Assembly (NCBI GenBank): GCA_005503215.1
Contig: SCNS01000031.1
Span: 1-34,765 of the forward strand
DNA: 34,765 nucleotides
Direction: 5' to 3'
Origin: Sphingomonadaceae bacterium 3R27C6
Lineage (GTDB): Bacteria; Pseudomonadota; Alphaproteobacteria; Sphingomonadales; Sphingomonadaceae
Part shown: piece by piece, positions 25,739 to 33,257 of the stretch
Layout: every line of letters begins with the position of its first letter
How positions within the stretch are numbered: position 1 is the stretch's first letter
Position numbers and translations under genes: made by a program
The notes under the pieces: model-generated
The model's database searches: none
The model's input: only the letters and a program-made list of their open reading frames with translations
What the model was told of the DNA's origin: nothing

Positions 25739-27223
25739 TCAGGGCTGGACAAAATGATAGAGAACATGCGGTTGCGACGTGAAGGACAGGCGCCAGCGCC
25801 CCTCGGCGCCGTGGAATAGCAATTGCTCGTACGGACCGCCGGCGCGCGCGCCGGTCGCCTGTTCGAACCGCATCGGGCCGATACGTTCCCAATGGCTGGT
25901 TTTCCCGTCGTTGGTGACGGTGACGGCATTCGGGCCCGCCGCGGCGATCTTCAGGTCGCGCTCGGGATTGGGCGCGCGCGCATAGTCGCGCCGGTTCACG
26001 CGATAGGCGCCGAGCGGCAATGTCTCGTTCGCGGGCGCGGCGACGCGCGGGGCTGGGGCGACGGGGAACAGCCGGCCGATCAGCGCCTCGGTCAATTCGG
26101 TGCGCCCGCCATAGCTGCCCTCGCCGCCGGTCTCGGAGATGAAGAAGCCCAGCTCCGCCTCGGGCGCCAAAATCATGTTCGAATGGAAATCGCCGGTGTT
26201 GCCGCCATGCCCGACCATACGCGGGCCCTTCTCGCGGACGACGAAGAAGCCGTGCGCCATGCCGGGCAGGCCGGGGGCGTTGGCGACCGAATTGGTCATC
26301 AGCAGTTTGACCGACGCGGGTTTCAGGATGCGCGCCTTGCCGAGCGCGCCGCCGTTCATCATCGCCATCATGAAACGCGCCATGTCGGGCCCGCTGCTCG
26401 TGCCCGATCCGGCGGGCATCACCGGGCTGAACAGTTCGAACGGATCGGCGACCAGCCGCCCGTCCTTGACCTGATAGCCCGACGCCATGCGCGGCGCGAG
26501 CGCGGCGGGCAGCGGTTCGCGAAAGGTCGTGGCGTTCATGCCGAGCGGCGCAAAGATATGCTTTTCGACATAATCGGGGAAGGCTTCGCCCGACACGCGC
26601 TCGACGATATAGCCCGCGAGCACCGAACCATAGTTGGAATAGGATGTCTCGGTCCCCGCAGCCCAATGGCGGACCGGAATATGCGCCTTCATCCATTCGA
26701 CATAGGGTTGGATCTTGTCGGGCGTCGGCGCAGTCAGCCCGCCGACGTCGCTCATCCCCGGCGTGTGCGACAGCAGGTCGCGCACGCGGATCGGCTGGCC
26801 TTCGAATTCCGGAATCTGGAAATCCAGATATTTGTTCACATCGGCGTCGAGGTCGACGCGGCCCGCCTCGACCTGTTGCAGCAGTGCGCTCCAGGTGAAC
26901 ATCTTCGACACCGACCCCGGCCGGAACAAGGTCTGCTGCCCGTCGACCGCGATGCCCTTGTCGATATCGGCAAAGCCATAGCCGCGCGAGAACAGGACCT
27001 TGTCGCGATAGACGACGGTCACGACCGCGCCCGCGACCTCGCGCGTCGCGATCTGCTGCGCCATCACGCCATCGACGAAATCGGCAAGCCCGCCGATCCG
27101 ATCTTGCGGGATATTATAGGCGGTTTCGGCGGCGGACTGCGCCGTGGCGACGGAGGGCAGGGCGATCGAGCCGAGCAGCGCGGCGGCGAAGGCGGTGCGG
27201 CGCAGGGCCGGGAGTCGGGTCAT
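25739..27223 (-). CDS. Exported S12-family (beta-lactamase fold) serine hydrolase
   Basis: A 494-residue exported serine hydrolase. The signal peptide ends PSVATAQ (about 29). The catalytic fold has Ser104-Val-Ser-Lys107 (SxxK), Tyr195-Ser-Asn197 (YxN) and His339-Gly-Gly341. A C-terminal domain of about 100 residues follows residue 390. It is a paralogue of the next gene (SNTK enzyme) but lacks that protein's N-terminal domain, so the pair is not a simple recent duplication. It could be a D-aminopeptidase, D-stereospecific amidase or esterase; the operon partners favour a peptide with D-residues. The ATG at 27223 has GGAGA 7 bases upstream. It lies 25 bases after the DUF1611 gene and 12 bases before the downstream hydrolase. 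Confidence 0.9.
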   Translation of the reverse strand: MTRLPALRRTAFAAALLGSIALPSVATAQSAAETAYNIPQDRIGGLADFVDGVMAQQIATREVAGAVVTVVYRDKVLFSRGYGFADIDKGIAVDGQQTLFRPGSVSKMFTWSALLQQVEAGRVDLDADVNKYLDFQIPEFEGQPIRVRDLLSHTPGMSDVGGLTAPTPDKIQPYVEWMKAHIPVRHWAAGTETSYSNYGSVLAGYIVERVSGEAFPDYVEKHIFAPLGMNATTFREPLPAALAPRMASGYQVKDGRLVADPFELFSPVMPAGSGTSSGPDMARFMMAMMNGGALGKARILKPASVKLLMTNSVANAPGLPGMAHGFFVVREKGPRMVGHGGNTGDFHSNMILAPEAELGFFISETGGEGSYGGRTELTEALIGRLFPVAPAPRVAAPANETLPLGAYRVNRRDYARAPNPERDLKIAAAGPNAVTVTNDGKTSHWERIGPMRFEQATGARAGGPYEQLLFHGAEGRWRLSFTSQPHVLYHFVQP

Positions 27224-27248
27224 GTAAGGTCTCCGGACATCAGTGGGT

Positions 27249-28289
27249 TCATGCTAGGCAGCTGTCGACGAGCGCGTCGAACGCGGGGCCGCCGCGGACC
27301 GGATCGGCGACCGGTAAGCCGAGGCGGGCACTCTCGCGCGCCATCAGTTCGGTTGCCGCGACCTCGTCGAGCGCCGACGTATTGAAGGCAAAGCCGCCGC
27401 AGCGGATCGCGGGGTTGGTCCGCCGGCCGAGCAGCAGGGTGAGTTCGACGATTTCTTCGACGCTGGTCAGCGTATAGCCCGCGGTGCCGAGCATCCCGGT
27501 GCGGCCGGGCTCGTGGCAGACGACGAACACATCGGGTTGGCTGCCGTGGAGCAGGCCGAGCGACACCGCCGCATAGGCTGGGTGGGTCAGCGCGCCCTGA
27601 CCCTCGATCACGTCCCAATGGCTCGCGGCGGCGTCGGGCGAGAGCAGCTCGGCCGCGCCCGCCTCGAAATCGGAGACGACGGCGTCCATCGCGATGCCGC
27701 CGCCCGCGATCATGATCCCCGTCTGGCCGCTCGCGCGGAAATCACTGTCGATGCCGCGCGCGATGAAGGCGCGGTGCAGCGCCAGCGCGGTATATTTCTT
27801 GCCGAGCGCGCAGTCGGTGCCGACGGTCAGCAGCCGCTTGCCGCTGCGCTTGCGACCGGTGCCGACGGGGATATGCGGCGGCGGCACACGCACGTCGATC
27901 AGCTGGCGGCCGAGCCGGTGCGCCGCTTCGGCGAGTTCGGGGATGTCGGTGAGGCGCATATGCATGCCCGCGATCAGGTCGAGCCCCGCCTCGAGCGCCT
28001 CGATCAGCGACGCGCGCCAGTTCGCGGGGATCACGCCGCCGAGGTTGGCGACACCGATCACCAGCGCTCGTGCGCCGCGCGCATGCGCTTCGGCGGCGGT
28101 GAGCGCGTCCAGCCCGGTGGTGACTGTGGCGCCGGGCAATCGGAGTTCGCCGACGCATTTGTCGGGCGCCCAATCCTTCAGCCCGAAGGCGGTCTTTGCG
28201 AAACCCGCGATCGTCGTGTCGCCAAGGAACAGCACATACGGCTGCGGCAGGACAAGCGCGCCCGCGAGGCGATCGGTCAGCGCGTTCAT
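27249..28289 (-). CDS. DUF1611 family protein, DgcN-like
   Basis: A 346-residue cytoplasmic protein with the two halves of DUF1611: a Rossmann-like N-terminal half (about 1-145) and a C-terminal P-loop-type half starting LLTVGTDCALGKKYTALAL (about 153-171), followed by GQTGIMIAGGGIAMDAVVSD. Members called DgcN were described as D-glutamate N-acetyltransferases working with the epimerase-like DgcA in D-glutamate catabolism; no such epimerase is visible in this window. The start is taken as ATG 28289, overlapping the upstream TGA by one base (TGATG); ATG 28301, four codons earlier, is an alternative. Its linkage to exported peptidase-like proteins suggests that D-Glu or a related product of their action is its substrate. 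The biochemical role is inferred from family and context. Confidence 0.85.
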   Translation of the reverse strand: MNALTDRLAGALVLPQPYVLFLGDTTIAGFAKTAFGLKDWAPDKCVGELRLPGATVTTGLDALTAAEAHARGARALVIGVANLGGVIPANWRASLIEALEAGLDLIAGMHMRLTDIPELAEAAHRLGRQLIDVRVPPPHIPVGTGRKRSGKRLLTVGTDCALGKKYTALALHRAFIARGIDSDFRASGQTGIMIAGGGIAMDAVVSDFEAGAAELLSPDAAASHWDVIEGQGALTHPAYAAVSLGLLHGSQPDVFVVCHEPGRTGMLGTAGYTLTSVEEIVELTLLLGRRTNPAIRCGGFAFNTSALDEVAATELMARESARLGLPVADPVRGGPAFDALVDSCLA

Positions 28290-29437
28290 CAGCCGCCCCA
28301 CGTCGCGGTCAGCAGCCGCTGGAAATTGCCGCCGAGCACCGCGAGGATGTTCGCGTCGGAATATTTGCGGCGCAGCAGCTCTTCGGTCAGGTCGAACATC
28401 TTGAGCGGGTGATCGAACCCGTCGACGTCGATCTTTTCGCGAAAGGCGTAGCTGTCCTTATAGGCGCCGCGCAGCATCTTGTTCATTTCGGGCGAGGTGT
28501 CGTCATAGCCATAAAGGTCGGAATCGGTGCCGACGCCGACATGGTCGATGCCGACGAGTTTCACCACATGGTCGATATGGTCGGCATAGTTCACGATCGT
28601 CGTCGGGTCGGTCTTGCTCACGAAATTGCGCACCCCGGTGATGCCCATCACCCCGCCCTTGGCGGCGAGCGCCTTGATCGCCTCGTCGGTCTTGACGCGC
28701 GGATGGTCGATCAACGCGCGGCAATTGCTGTGCGTGATCGCGATCGGCTTCGGCGAAATTTCGATGGCGTCGAGCGTCGTGCGGTCACCGCAGTGCGAGA
28801 CGTCGACCAGCATGCCAACCTCGTTCATCGCCTTGATGATCTCGACGCCGAAATCGCTCACGCCGCCATCGACACGTTCGGTCGACCCCGATCCGATGCG
28901 GTTCTGCGAATTATAGGTGAGCTGCGCGCACCGCTGCCCGATCTGGTAGAAGGTCTTGACGTCGGCGGGGCGGTTGAAATGGTCGGCATTCTGCAGCCCC
29001 ATGATGACCGCGACCTTGCCGTCCTTCTTGGCGCGCAGGATGTCGGCGAATTTGTCGACCCCGGTGAAGACATGGCTGTTGCGCGCGACGAAATTGCCCC
29101 AGATCGCGAAGAAGCTGAGCGCCTGTTCCTTCGCCGTCGGGCCGCCGATGCCGACCGCGTGGTGGATGGCGTTGATGCCGCTGGCGCGAAAGTCGGCGGT
29201 TTCCTTTTCGCTCAGCGCCTTGGTGTAATAGCTGGGGTCGAAGTCGATCTTGATCGGCGCGAGCATGTCGACGACGACCGCGCGCTGGACCAGTTCGATC
29301 GCGCGTTTCGAATAGGCGCGGTTCGTGAAGGGGCTGATCTGGATATTCGCGCGCGCAACATAAGGTGCGGCGAGGGGGGTAGCGAGCGCCGCGCCCGCGG
29401 CGCAAATCGCCTGCCGTCGAGAAAATAGCATCATCAT
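28289..29437 (-). CDS. Tat-exported M19 (renal dipeptidase-like) amidohydrolase with atypical metal site
   Basis: A 382-residue protein of the membrane dipeptidase family. The N-terminus FSRRQAICAAGAALATPLA is a twin-arginine-type leader (cleavage near 30). M19 hallmarks are present: LTYNSQNRIGSG (173-184), His215 in VDVSHCGD, His236 in THSNCRAL and GIDHVGVGTDSD (297-307). But the first metal motif, normally HxD in a DGHND-like segment, reads VVVDMLAPIK (54-63), and the usual bridging Glu is replaced by Gln149 in IMGLQNADH. The enzyme may therefore bind metal differently or have another reaction. The start is one of three consecutive ATG codons (29437, 29434, 29431); the third is best spaced from the AGGGG ribosome site. 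It is the first gene of the leftward operon. Confidence 0.87.
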   Translation of the reverse strand: MMMLFSRRQAICAAGAALATPLAAPYVARANIQISPFTNRAYSKRAIELVQRAVVVDMLAPIKIDFDPSYYTKALSEKETADFRASGINAIHHAVGIGGPTAKEQALSFFAIWGNFVARNSHVFTGVDKFADILRAKKDGKVAVIMGLQNADHFNRPADVKTFYQIGQRCAQLTYNSQNRIGSGSTERVDGGVSDFGVEIIKAMNEVGMLVDVSHCGDRTTLDAIEISPKPIAITHSNCRALIDHPRVKTDEAIKALAAKGGVMGITGVRNFVSKTDPTTIVNYADHIDHVVKLVGIDHVGVGTDSDLYGYDDTSPEMNKMLRGAYKDSYAFREKIDVDGFDHPLKMFDLTEELLRRKYSDANILAVLGGNFQRLLTATWGG

Positions 29438-29458
29438 CCCCTGCCTATTTTTGATTTT

Positions 29459-29485
29459 CTGATTAGGACGATATTATCCTGATAG
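29459..29485. promoter_or_regulatory. Palindromic candidate operator overlapping the M19 operon promoter
   Basis: Left arm CTGATTAGGAC (29459-29469) and right arm ATCCTGATAG (29476-29485) form an imperfect dyad around GATATT. The core half-site RTCCTRAT is shared with the palindrome at 29673-29688 on the other side of the region. It covers the -10 and part of the spacer of the leftward promoter, the place expected for a repressor. The regulator is not encoded in this window, and its family cannot be told from the site. Confidence 0.5.
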
Positions 29486-29496
29486 GGCTTCGTCAA
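29468..29496 (-). promoter_or_regulatory. Promoter of the leftward M19-DUF1611-hydrolase operon
   Basis: Read on the minus strand: -35 TTGACG (29496-29491), a 17-base spacer, and -10 TATCGT (29473-29468). Transcription would start near 29461, giving a leader of roughly 24 bases before the first ATG at 29437. The spacer length is optimal and the -35 matches five of six consensus bases; the -10 matches four of six. Confidence 0.55.
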
Positions 29497-29672
29497 TCCA
29501 TCGCTTTCGAATCCGGAAAAACCGCTTTGCGTTGCAAGTGAGCGGTGAGCGCGAGCGCTCTAGTCACAACCTCGCCCATCCCGGTTTTCGGCCCGATTCG
29601 ACAACCGACGCGAACCAGCCTCAATGGAACTCATGGCAACTATGAGCCTAATTTCTCTTAAAAGAAATATAT

Positions 29673-29688
29673 TGTCCTGAATAGGACA
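29673..29688. promoter_or_regulatory. Palindromic candidate operator upstream of the second TonB receptor
   Basis: A perfect inverted repeat: TGTCCT, GAAT, AGGACA. It begins at the end of a TATATT -10-like element (29668-29673) and lies 72-87 bases before the receptor start. Its half-site resembles those of the dyad at 29459-29485, suggesting one regulator for both divergent units. Confidence 0.5.
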
Positions 29689-29759
29689 TTGTGGCAGCTT
29701 CCATGTGGGGAACCGAAAAAAGCCGCCGTCGAGCGGCCCAGCACAAAGGGGTGGATGAG

Positions 29760-32540
29760 ATGCGTAAGGACAGTGACAAGCTCGGTTACCGGCTCGCGCG
29801 CGGCAGCAGCATTGCGGCGTTGGCGGCCGGATTATGGCTCGCCGTGCCGGCCGCGGCGCAAACCGTCGCCGAGACGGAAGCCGCGGCCGATGAGGAAATC
29901 CTCGTCACCGGATCGCGTATCGCGCGCGCTGGTTTCGATCAGCCGACCCCCACGACGGTGATCGGCGAGGATGAATTGCGCCTCGGCGCGCGTCCGAACA
30001 TCCAGCAGGTGCTGAACGACCTGCCGCAAATCCGCCCCACGACCACGCCGACGGTGTCGAACGGCAACACCTCGACCGGCACCGCGCCCGTCGACATGCG
30101 CGGCCTCGGTTCGAACCGCACGCTGGTGCTGCTCGACGGCCGCCGCTTCGTCGGCGAGGGCAATCTGAACTTCATCCCGACGAATCTGGTCGAGCGCGTC
30201 GAGGTCGTGACCGGCGGCGCCTCGGCCGCCTGGGGCTCGGGCGCGGTCGCGGGCGTCGTCAACATCTTGCTCGACAAGGATTATGACGGCCTGTCGATCG
30301 GCGGCAATGTCGGCGTTTCGTCGCGCGGCGACGGGTTCCGCTATGGTTTCGATGCGAAATTCGGCACCGGCTTCGCCGACGGGCGCGGCCATTTCATCAT
30401 CGGCGGCGAATATGTCAAAGACAGCGGCGTGATCAACCGCAGCACGCGCCCGAACCTCAACAGCCCCGATTTCATTCCGTCGGGCACGGGGTCGGAACTG
30501 GTCCGCGATGTGAACTTCGGCAATGTCACGCTGGGCGGCCTCATCACCAGCGGCGTGCTCGCGGGACAGACGTTCAACGCTGACGGCACGCTGCGCCCTT
30601 TCGCTCGCGGTACGAGCGTCGGCGCGGGCGCGTTCCCGCTCCGGATGGTCGGCGGCGCGGACGGCATCAACCTCTATGATACGATTCCCGTCTCCTCGCC
30701 TTTCGAACGGCTGAGCACCTACGCCCGGCTGAGCTATGAGGTCGGCGACGCGACCTTCTGGGTCGACGGCAGCTATGCGCGCTCGCTGTCGAACGCGCCC
30801 TTCTTCGGCGACTATACGGTCGGCGGGGCGCTCGGCCTGCCGTACCTCACGATCCAGGCGAACAACCCCTATCTGTCGACCGCGGTCCGCGACCGGCTCG
30901 CTGCCGCGGGCGAAACGAGCTTTACCTTCGGCCGCTATTTCAACGACATCCTTCAACTGCAGTTCCGCGGCGAGCGCGTCAGCAAGGAAGGCGCGATTGG
31001 CGTCGACGGCACGTTCGGCAACGGTTTCCGCTACAAGGCCTGGTACAGCCATGGCGAGGTCGAGAGCGAACAGTCGATGGGCAACTCACGGCTGGTCCGG
31101 CAGTTCAACAACGCGATCAACGCGGTGTCGAGCGGCGGGCAAATCGTCTGCGCGATCAATGCCGACGCCAACCCGGCGAATGACGATCCGGCGTGCCGCC
31201 CGCTCAACCCCTTCGGCGCATTGAACGCGTCGCCCGAAGCGCGCGACTATGTCACAGGGGCGCAGCAATCGTTCGGCACCACCAAGCTCGATTCGGTGGG
31301 CGCCGAAGTTCAGGGCGATCTCTTCGCTTTGTGGGCGGGCCCGGTGACCGTCGCGATCGGCGCCGAGGCGCGCTGGGAAGAACAGATCTCGTCGCGCGAT
31401 GATTTCACGATCGCGAACGCCAGCAACTTCGGCATTCTCGTCTTTTCGACGCCCACCTCGGGCGGGTTCAACGTCAAGGAAGCGTTCGGCGAAGTCTTGT
31501 TCCCGCTGCTCAAACTCGAAAATGCGGTCGAAATCGACCTGAGCAGTGCGGCACGCTATTCGGATTACAGCACCAGCGGCGGGATCTGGACGTGGAAAGC
31601 CGGCGGCACCGCGCGGCTGTTTGGCGACCTGCTGCTGCGCGCAACGCGCTCGCGCGACATCCGCTCGCCGGGCATCGGCGAATTGTTCGCGCTCCGCGCG
31701 ATCAACATCGGGCCGCTCAACGATCAGGACAGGGCCGGGCGCGCCGCGGCGAATCCCGCCTATAATCCGCAGCCGTCGACCGTGACCACATTCACCGGCG
31801 GCAACCCCAATCTGGTGCCGGAAGTGAGCTACACGACCGCAATCGGCGCAACATATTCGCCGTCCTTCCTGCGCGGCTTCAGCGCTTCGGTCGATTACTA
31901 CAAGATCAAGATCGATGGTGCGGTCACGGCGCTCAACGGATCGAATCTCACGCTCTTGTGTTCGCGCGGGGTCACGTCCGCCTGCGGCAGCATCACGCGC
32001 GATGCGACTGGGACGGTTACGCAGGTGGCTGCAACCCAGCAGAATATTGCAAGCTTCGAGACGAGCGGGCTCGACATGGAGGCATCCTATGTCGTCAACC
32101 TGTCGAACGTCAGTGCGGGCCTGCCGGGCAGCCTGCGCATCCGCGCGCTGGCGACCTATGTCGACAAGCTGGTGTTCGATACCGGGGTTACCCGCGTCGA
32201 GACCGCGGGTGATGTCGGCGATTCGGTGCTGCGCGCGACGCCGAAATGGCGCGGGACGCTCAGCGCGACCTATGAGGATGACAATGTCGGGTTCGACATC
32301 CGTGCTCGGTATATCGATGGGGGCAATTTCGACCGGACACGCACGACGCTGATCAACAACAGGATCGCCTCGCGGACTTATGTCGACCTCGGCGCGCGGT
32401 TCAAGATCGACGATCGCTTCATGCTGTTCGGCAATGTGAACAATGTGTTCGACCGTGATCCCCCGCTCATCACCGTCAACAGCACGCTGTACGACGTCGT
32501 CGGCCGCTACTTTACCGTCGGCGCGAAGGTCGATTTCTAG
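29760..32540 (+). CDS. TonB-dependent outer-membrane receptor (peptide locus)
   Basis: A 926-residue outer-membrane transporter. ATG 29760 gives an export signal ending LAVPAAAQ (about 34); the frame is open from 29691 but that stretch adds a charged, non-signal extension. The plug starts near EEILVTGSRIARAG with LDGRRFVGEG and VTGGASAAWGSGAVAGVVN. The barrel ends in Phe (TVGAKVDF). This is the TonB receptor type with a GSRI-like start that is very common in sphingomonads and usually paired with peptidases or hydrolases. It diverges from the M19/DUF1611/serine-hydrolase operon across a shared control region, so it probably imports the peptide or amide those enzymes process. AAGGGG lies about 8 bases upstream of the start. 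Confidence 0.92.
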   Translation: MRKDSDKLGYRLARGSSIAALAAGLWLAVPAAAQTVAETEAAADEEILVTGSRIARAGFDQPTPTTVIGEDELRLGARPNIQQVLNDLPQIRPTTTPTVSNGNTSTGTAPVDMRGLGSNRTLVLLDGRRFVGEGNLNFIPTNLVERVEVVTGGASAAWGSGAVAGVVNILLDKDYDGLSIGGNVGVSSRGDGFRYGFDAKFGTGFADGRGHFIIGGEYVKDSGVINRSTRPNLNSPDFIPSGTGSELVRDVNFGNVTLGGLITSGVLAGQTFNADGTLRPFARGTSVGAGAFPLRMVGGADGINLYDTIPVSSPFERLSTYARLSYEVGDATFWVDGSYARSLSNAPFFGDYTVGGALGLPYLTIQANNPYLSTAVRDRLAAAGETSFTFGRYFNDILQLQFRGERVSKEGAIGVDGTFGNGFRYKAWYSHGEVESEQSMGNSRLVRQFNNAINAVSSGGQIVCAINADANPANDDPACRPLNPFGALNASPEARDYVTGAQQSFGTTKLDSVGAEVQGDLFALWAGPVTVAIGAEARWEEQISSRDDFTIANASNFGILVFSTPTSGGFNVKEAFGEVLFPLLKLENAVEIDLSSAARYSDYSTSGGIWTWKAGGTARLFGDLLLRATRSRDIRSPGIGELFALRAINIGPLNDQDRAGRAAANPAYNPQPSTVTTFTGGNPNLVPEVSYTTAIGATYSPSFLRGFSASVDYYKIKIDGAVTALNGSNLTLLCSRGVTSACGSITRDATGTVTQVAATQQNIASFETSGLDMEASYVVNLSNVSAGLPGSLRIRALATYVDKLVFDTGVTRVETAGDVGDSVLRATPKWRGTLSATYEDDNVGFDIRARYIDGGNFDRTRTTLINNRIASRTYVDLGARFKIDDRFMLFGNVNNVFDRDPPLITVNSTLYDVVGRYFTVGAKVDF

Positions 32541-32555
32541 TCGGACCCGTTTTCA

Positions 32556-32604
32556 GGGCGGTTCGAAGCAAGGTCATGCAGTCCCGGCCTTGCTTCGACT
32601 GCCC
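32556..32604. terminator. Large hairpin between convergent genes, possible bidirectional terminator
   Basis: TCGAAGCAAGG (32563-32573) pairs perfectly over 11 bases with CCTTGCTTCGA (32588-32598) around a 14-base loop. The stem can extend through a one-base bulge using GGGCGG (32556-32561) and CTGCCC (32599-32604). It lies 16 bases after the TonB receptor stop and just beyond the RidA stop, so placement fits a terminator for both. Neither strand has a T-run after the stem, so it may instead be an RNA-stabilising hairpin or a dispersed palindromic repeat. Confidence 0.55.
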
Positions 32605-32615
32605 CGAAGAGGGCG

Positions 32616-32963
32616 TCAGGGCCGGGCGGCGGTGACGATGATTTCCACGCGGTAGTCGGGCGTTGCCAGACGGACTTCGCCGGTCGCCCGCGTCGGCGCA
32701 TTGGCGCCGCCGATCCATTCTTCCCAAACCAGGTTCATCGCGGCGAAATCGGCCATGTCGGCCAACCAGACCATGGCCGTGAGCAGGTGCGATTTATCGG
32801 TGCCGGCCTCGGCGAGCAATTCGTCGATCGATGCGAGAATGGCGCGCGTTTGCGCGGTCGCGTCCTCGCCCGGTGCGGCGACCTGGCCAGCCAGATAGAC
32901 GATGCCGCCATGGATCACGGCCTGGCTCATACGCGGGCCCGAATGCAGGCGTTCGATGCTCAT
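32616..32963 (-). CDS. RidA/YjgF-family protein
   Basis: A 115-residue protein of the YjgF/YER057c/UK114 (Rid) family, a small trimer that usually hydrolyses reactive imine/enamine intermediates. Typical features: IVYLAGQVA near 21-29, TRAILASIDELLAEAG (39-54), and Arg92 in APTRATGEV, equivalent to the catalytic Arg of E. coli RidA. The segment around it differs from archetypal RidA, so another Rid subgroup with a different substrate is possible. An excellent AAAGGAGA ribosome site precedes ATG 32963. It is a stand-alone leftward gene convergent with the receptor. Confidence 0.9.
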   Translation of the reverse strand: MSIERLHSGPRMSQAVIHGGIVYLAGQVAAPGEDATAQTRAILASIDELLAEAGTDKSHLLTAMVWLADMADFAAMNLVWEEWIGGANAPTRATGEVRLATPDYRVEIIVTAARP

Positions 32964-33104
32964 AGGAATCTCCTTTGTTGGGGTTTGTCGAGGCGCGGAT
33001 GACAGGTCAGGGCCGCTTCGGCAATTTGATCCTGCGTGCGGTGCCGTCGCGTCGCGGACCGGCGGCGCCTGTAAGGCGCTCCTGAAGCCGCTGAAATATG
33101 CTGA

Positions 33105-33180
<76 letters not shown>

Positions 33181-33198
33181 ACGGCTGACCGCCCCTTA

Positions 33199-33241
33199 GC
33201 ATTTTTCGGCCGGATGGAAACATCCGACGTCGGGAAAATGC
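33199..33241. other. Structured intergenic hairpin with GAAA tetraloop
   Basis: An outer stem of GCATTTTTC (33199-33207) with GGAAAATGC (33233-33241) encloses an inner 6-bp stem CGGATG/CATCCG (33211-33216 and 33221-33226) capped by GAAA on the plus strand. It lies between the leftward DUF429-like gene and the leftward tRNA-Thr gene. It may end transcription of the former, but there is no classic T-run directly after the stem. Confidence 0.45.
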
Positions 33242-33257
33242 GGCAAGCGGGAAATCG

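Larger units (their letters stand above)
29438..29759. other. 322-base divergent intergenic region between the M19 operon and the second TonB receptor
   Basis: No gene is supported here. The stretch is AT-richer near both ends and holds two palindromic candidate operators (29459-29485 and 29673-29688), a convincing leftward promoter (29468-29496) and a further inverted repeat with ATTTCT (29651-29656) and AGAAAT (29663-29668) directly before a -10-like TATATT (29668-29673). The middle part (about 29500-29640) shows no feature I can name. Confidence 0.7.

Noticed and set aside
33065..33079. GCGCCT-GTA-AGGCGC hairpin as terminator of tRNA-Thr
   Set aside because: Six-bp stem with a three-base loop and no T-run following on the minus strand; too weak to call.
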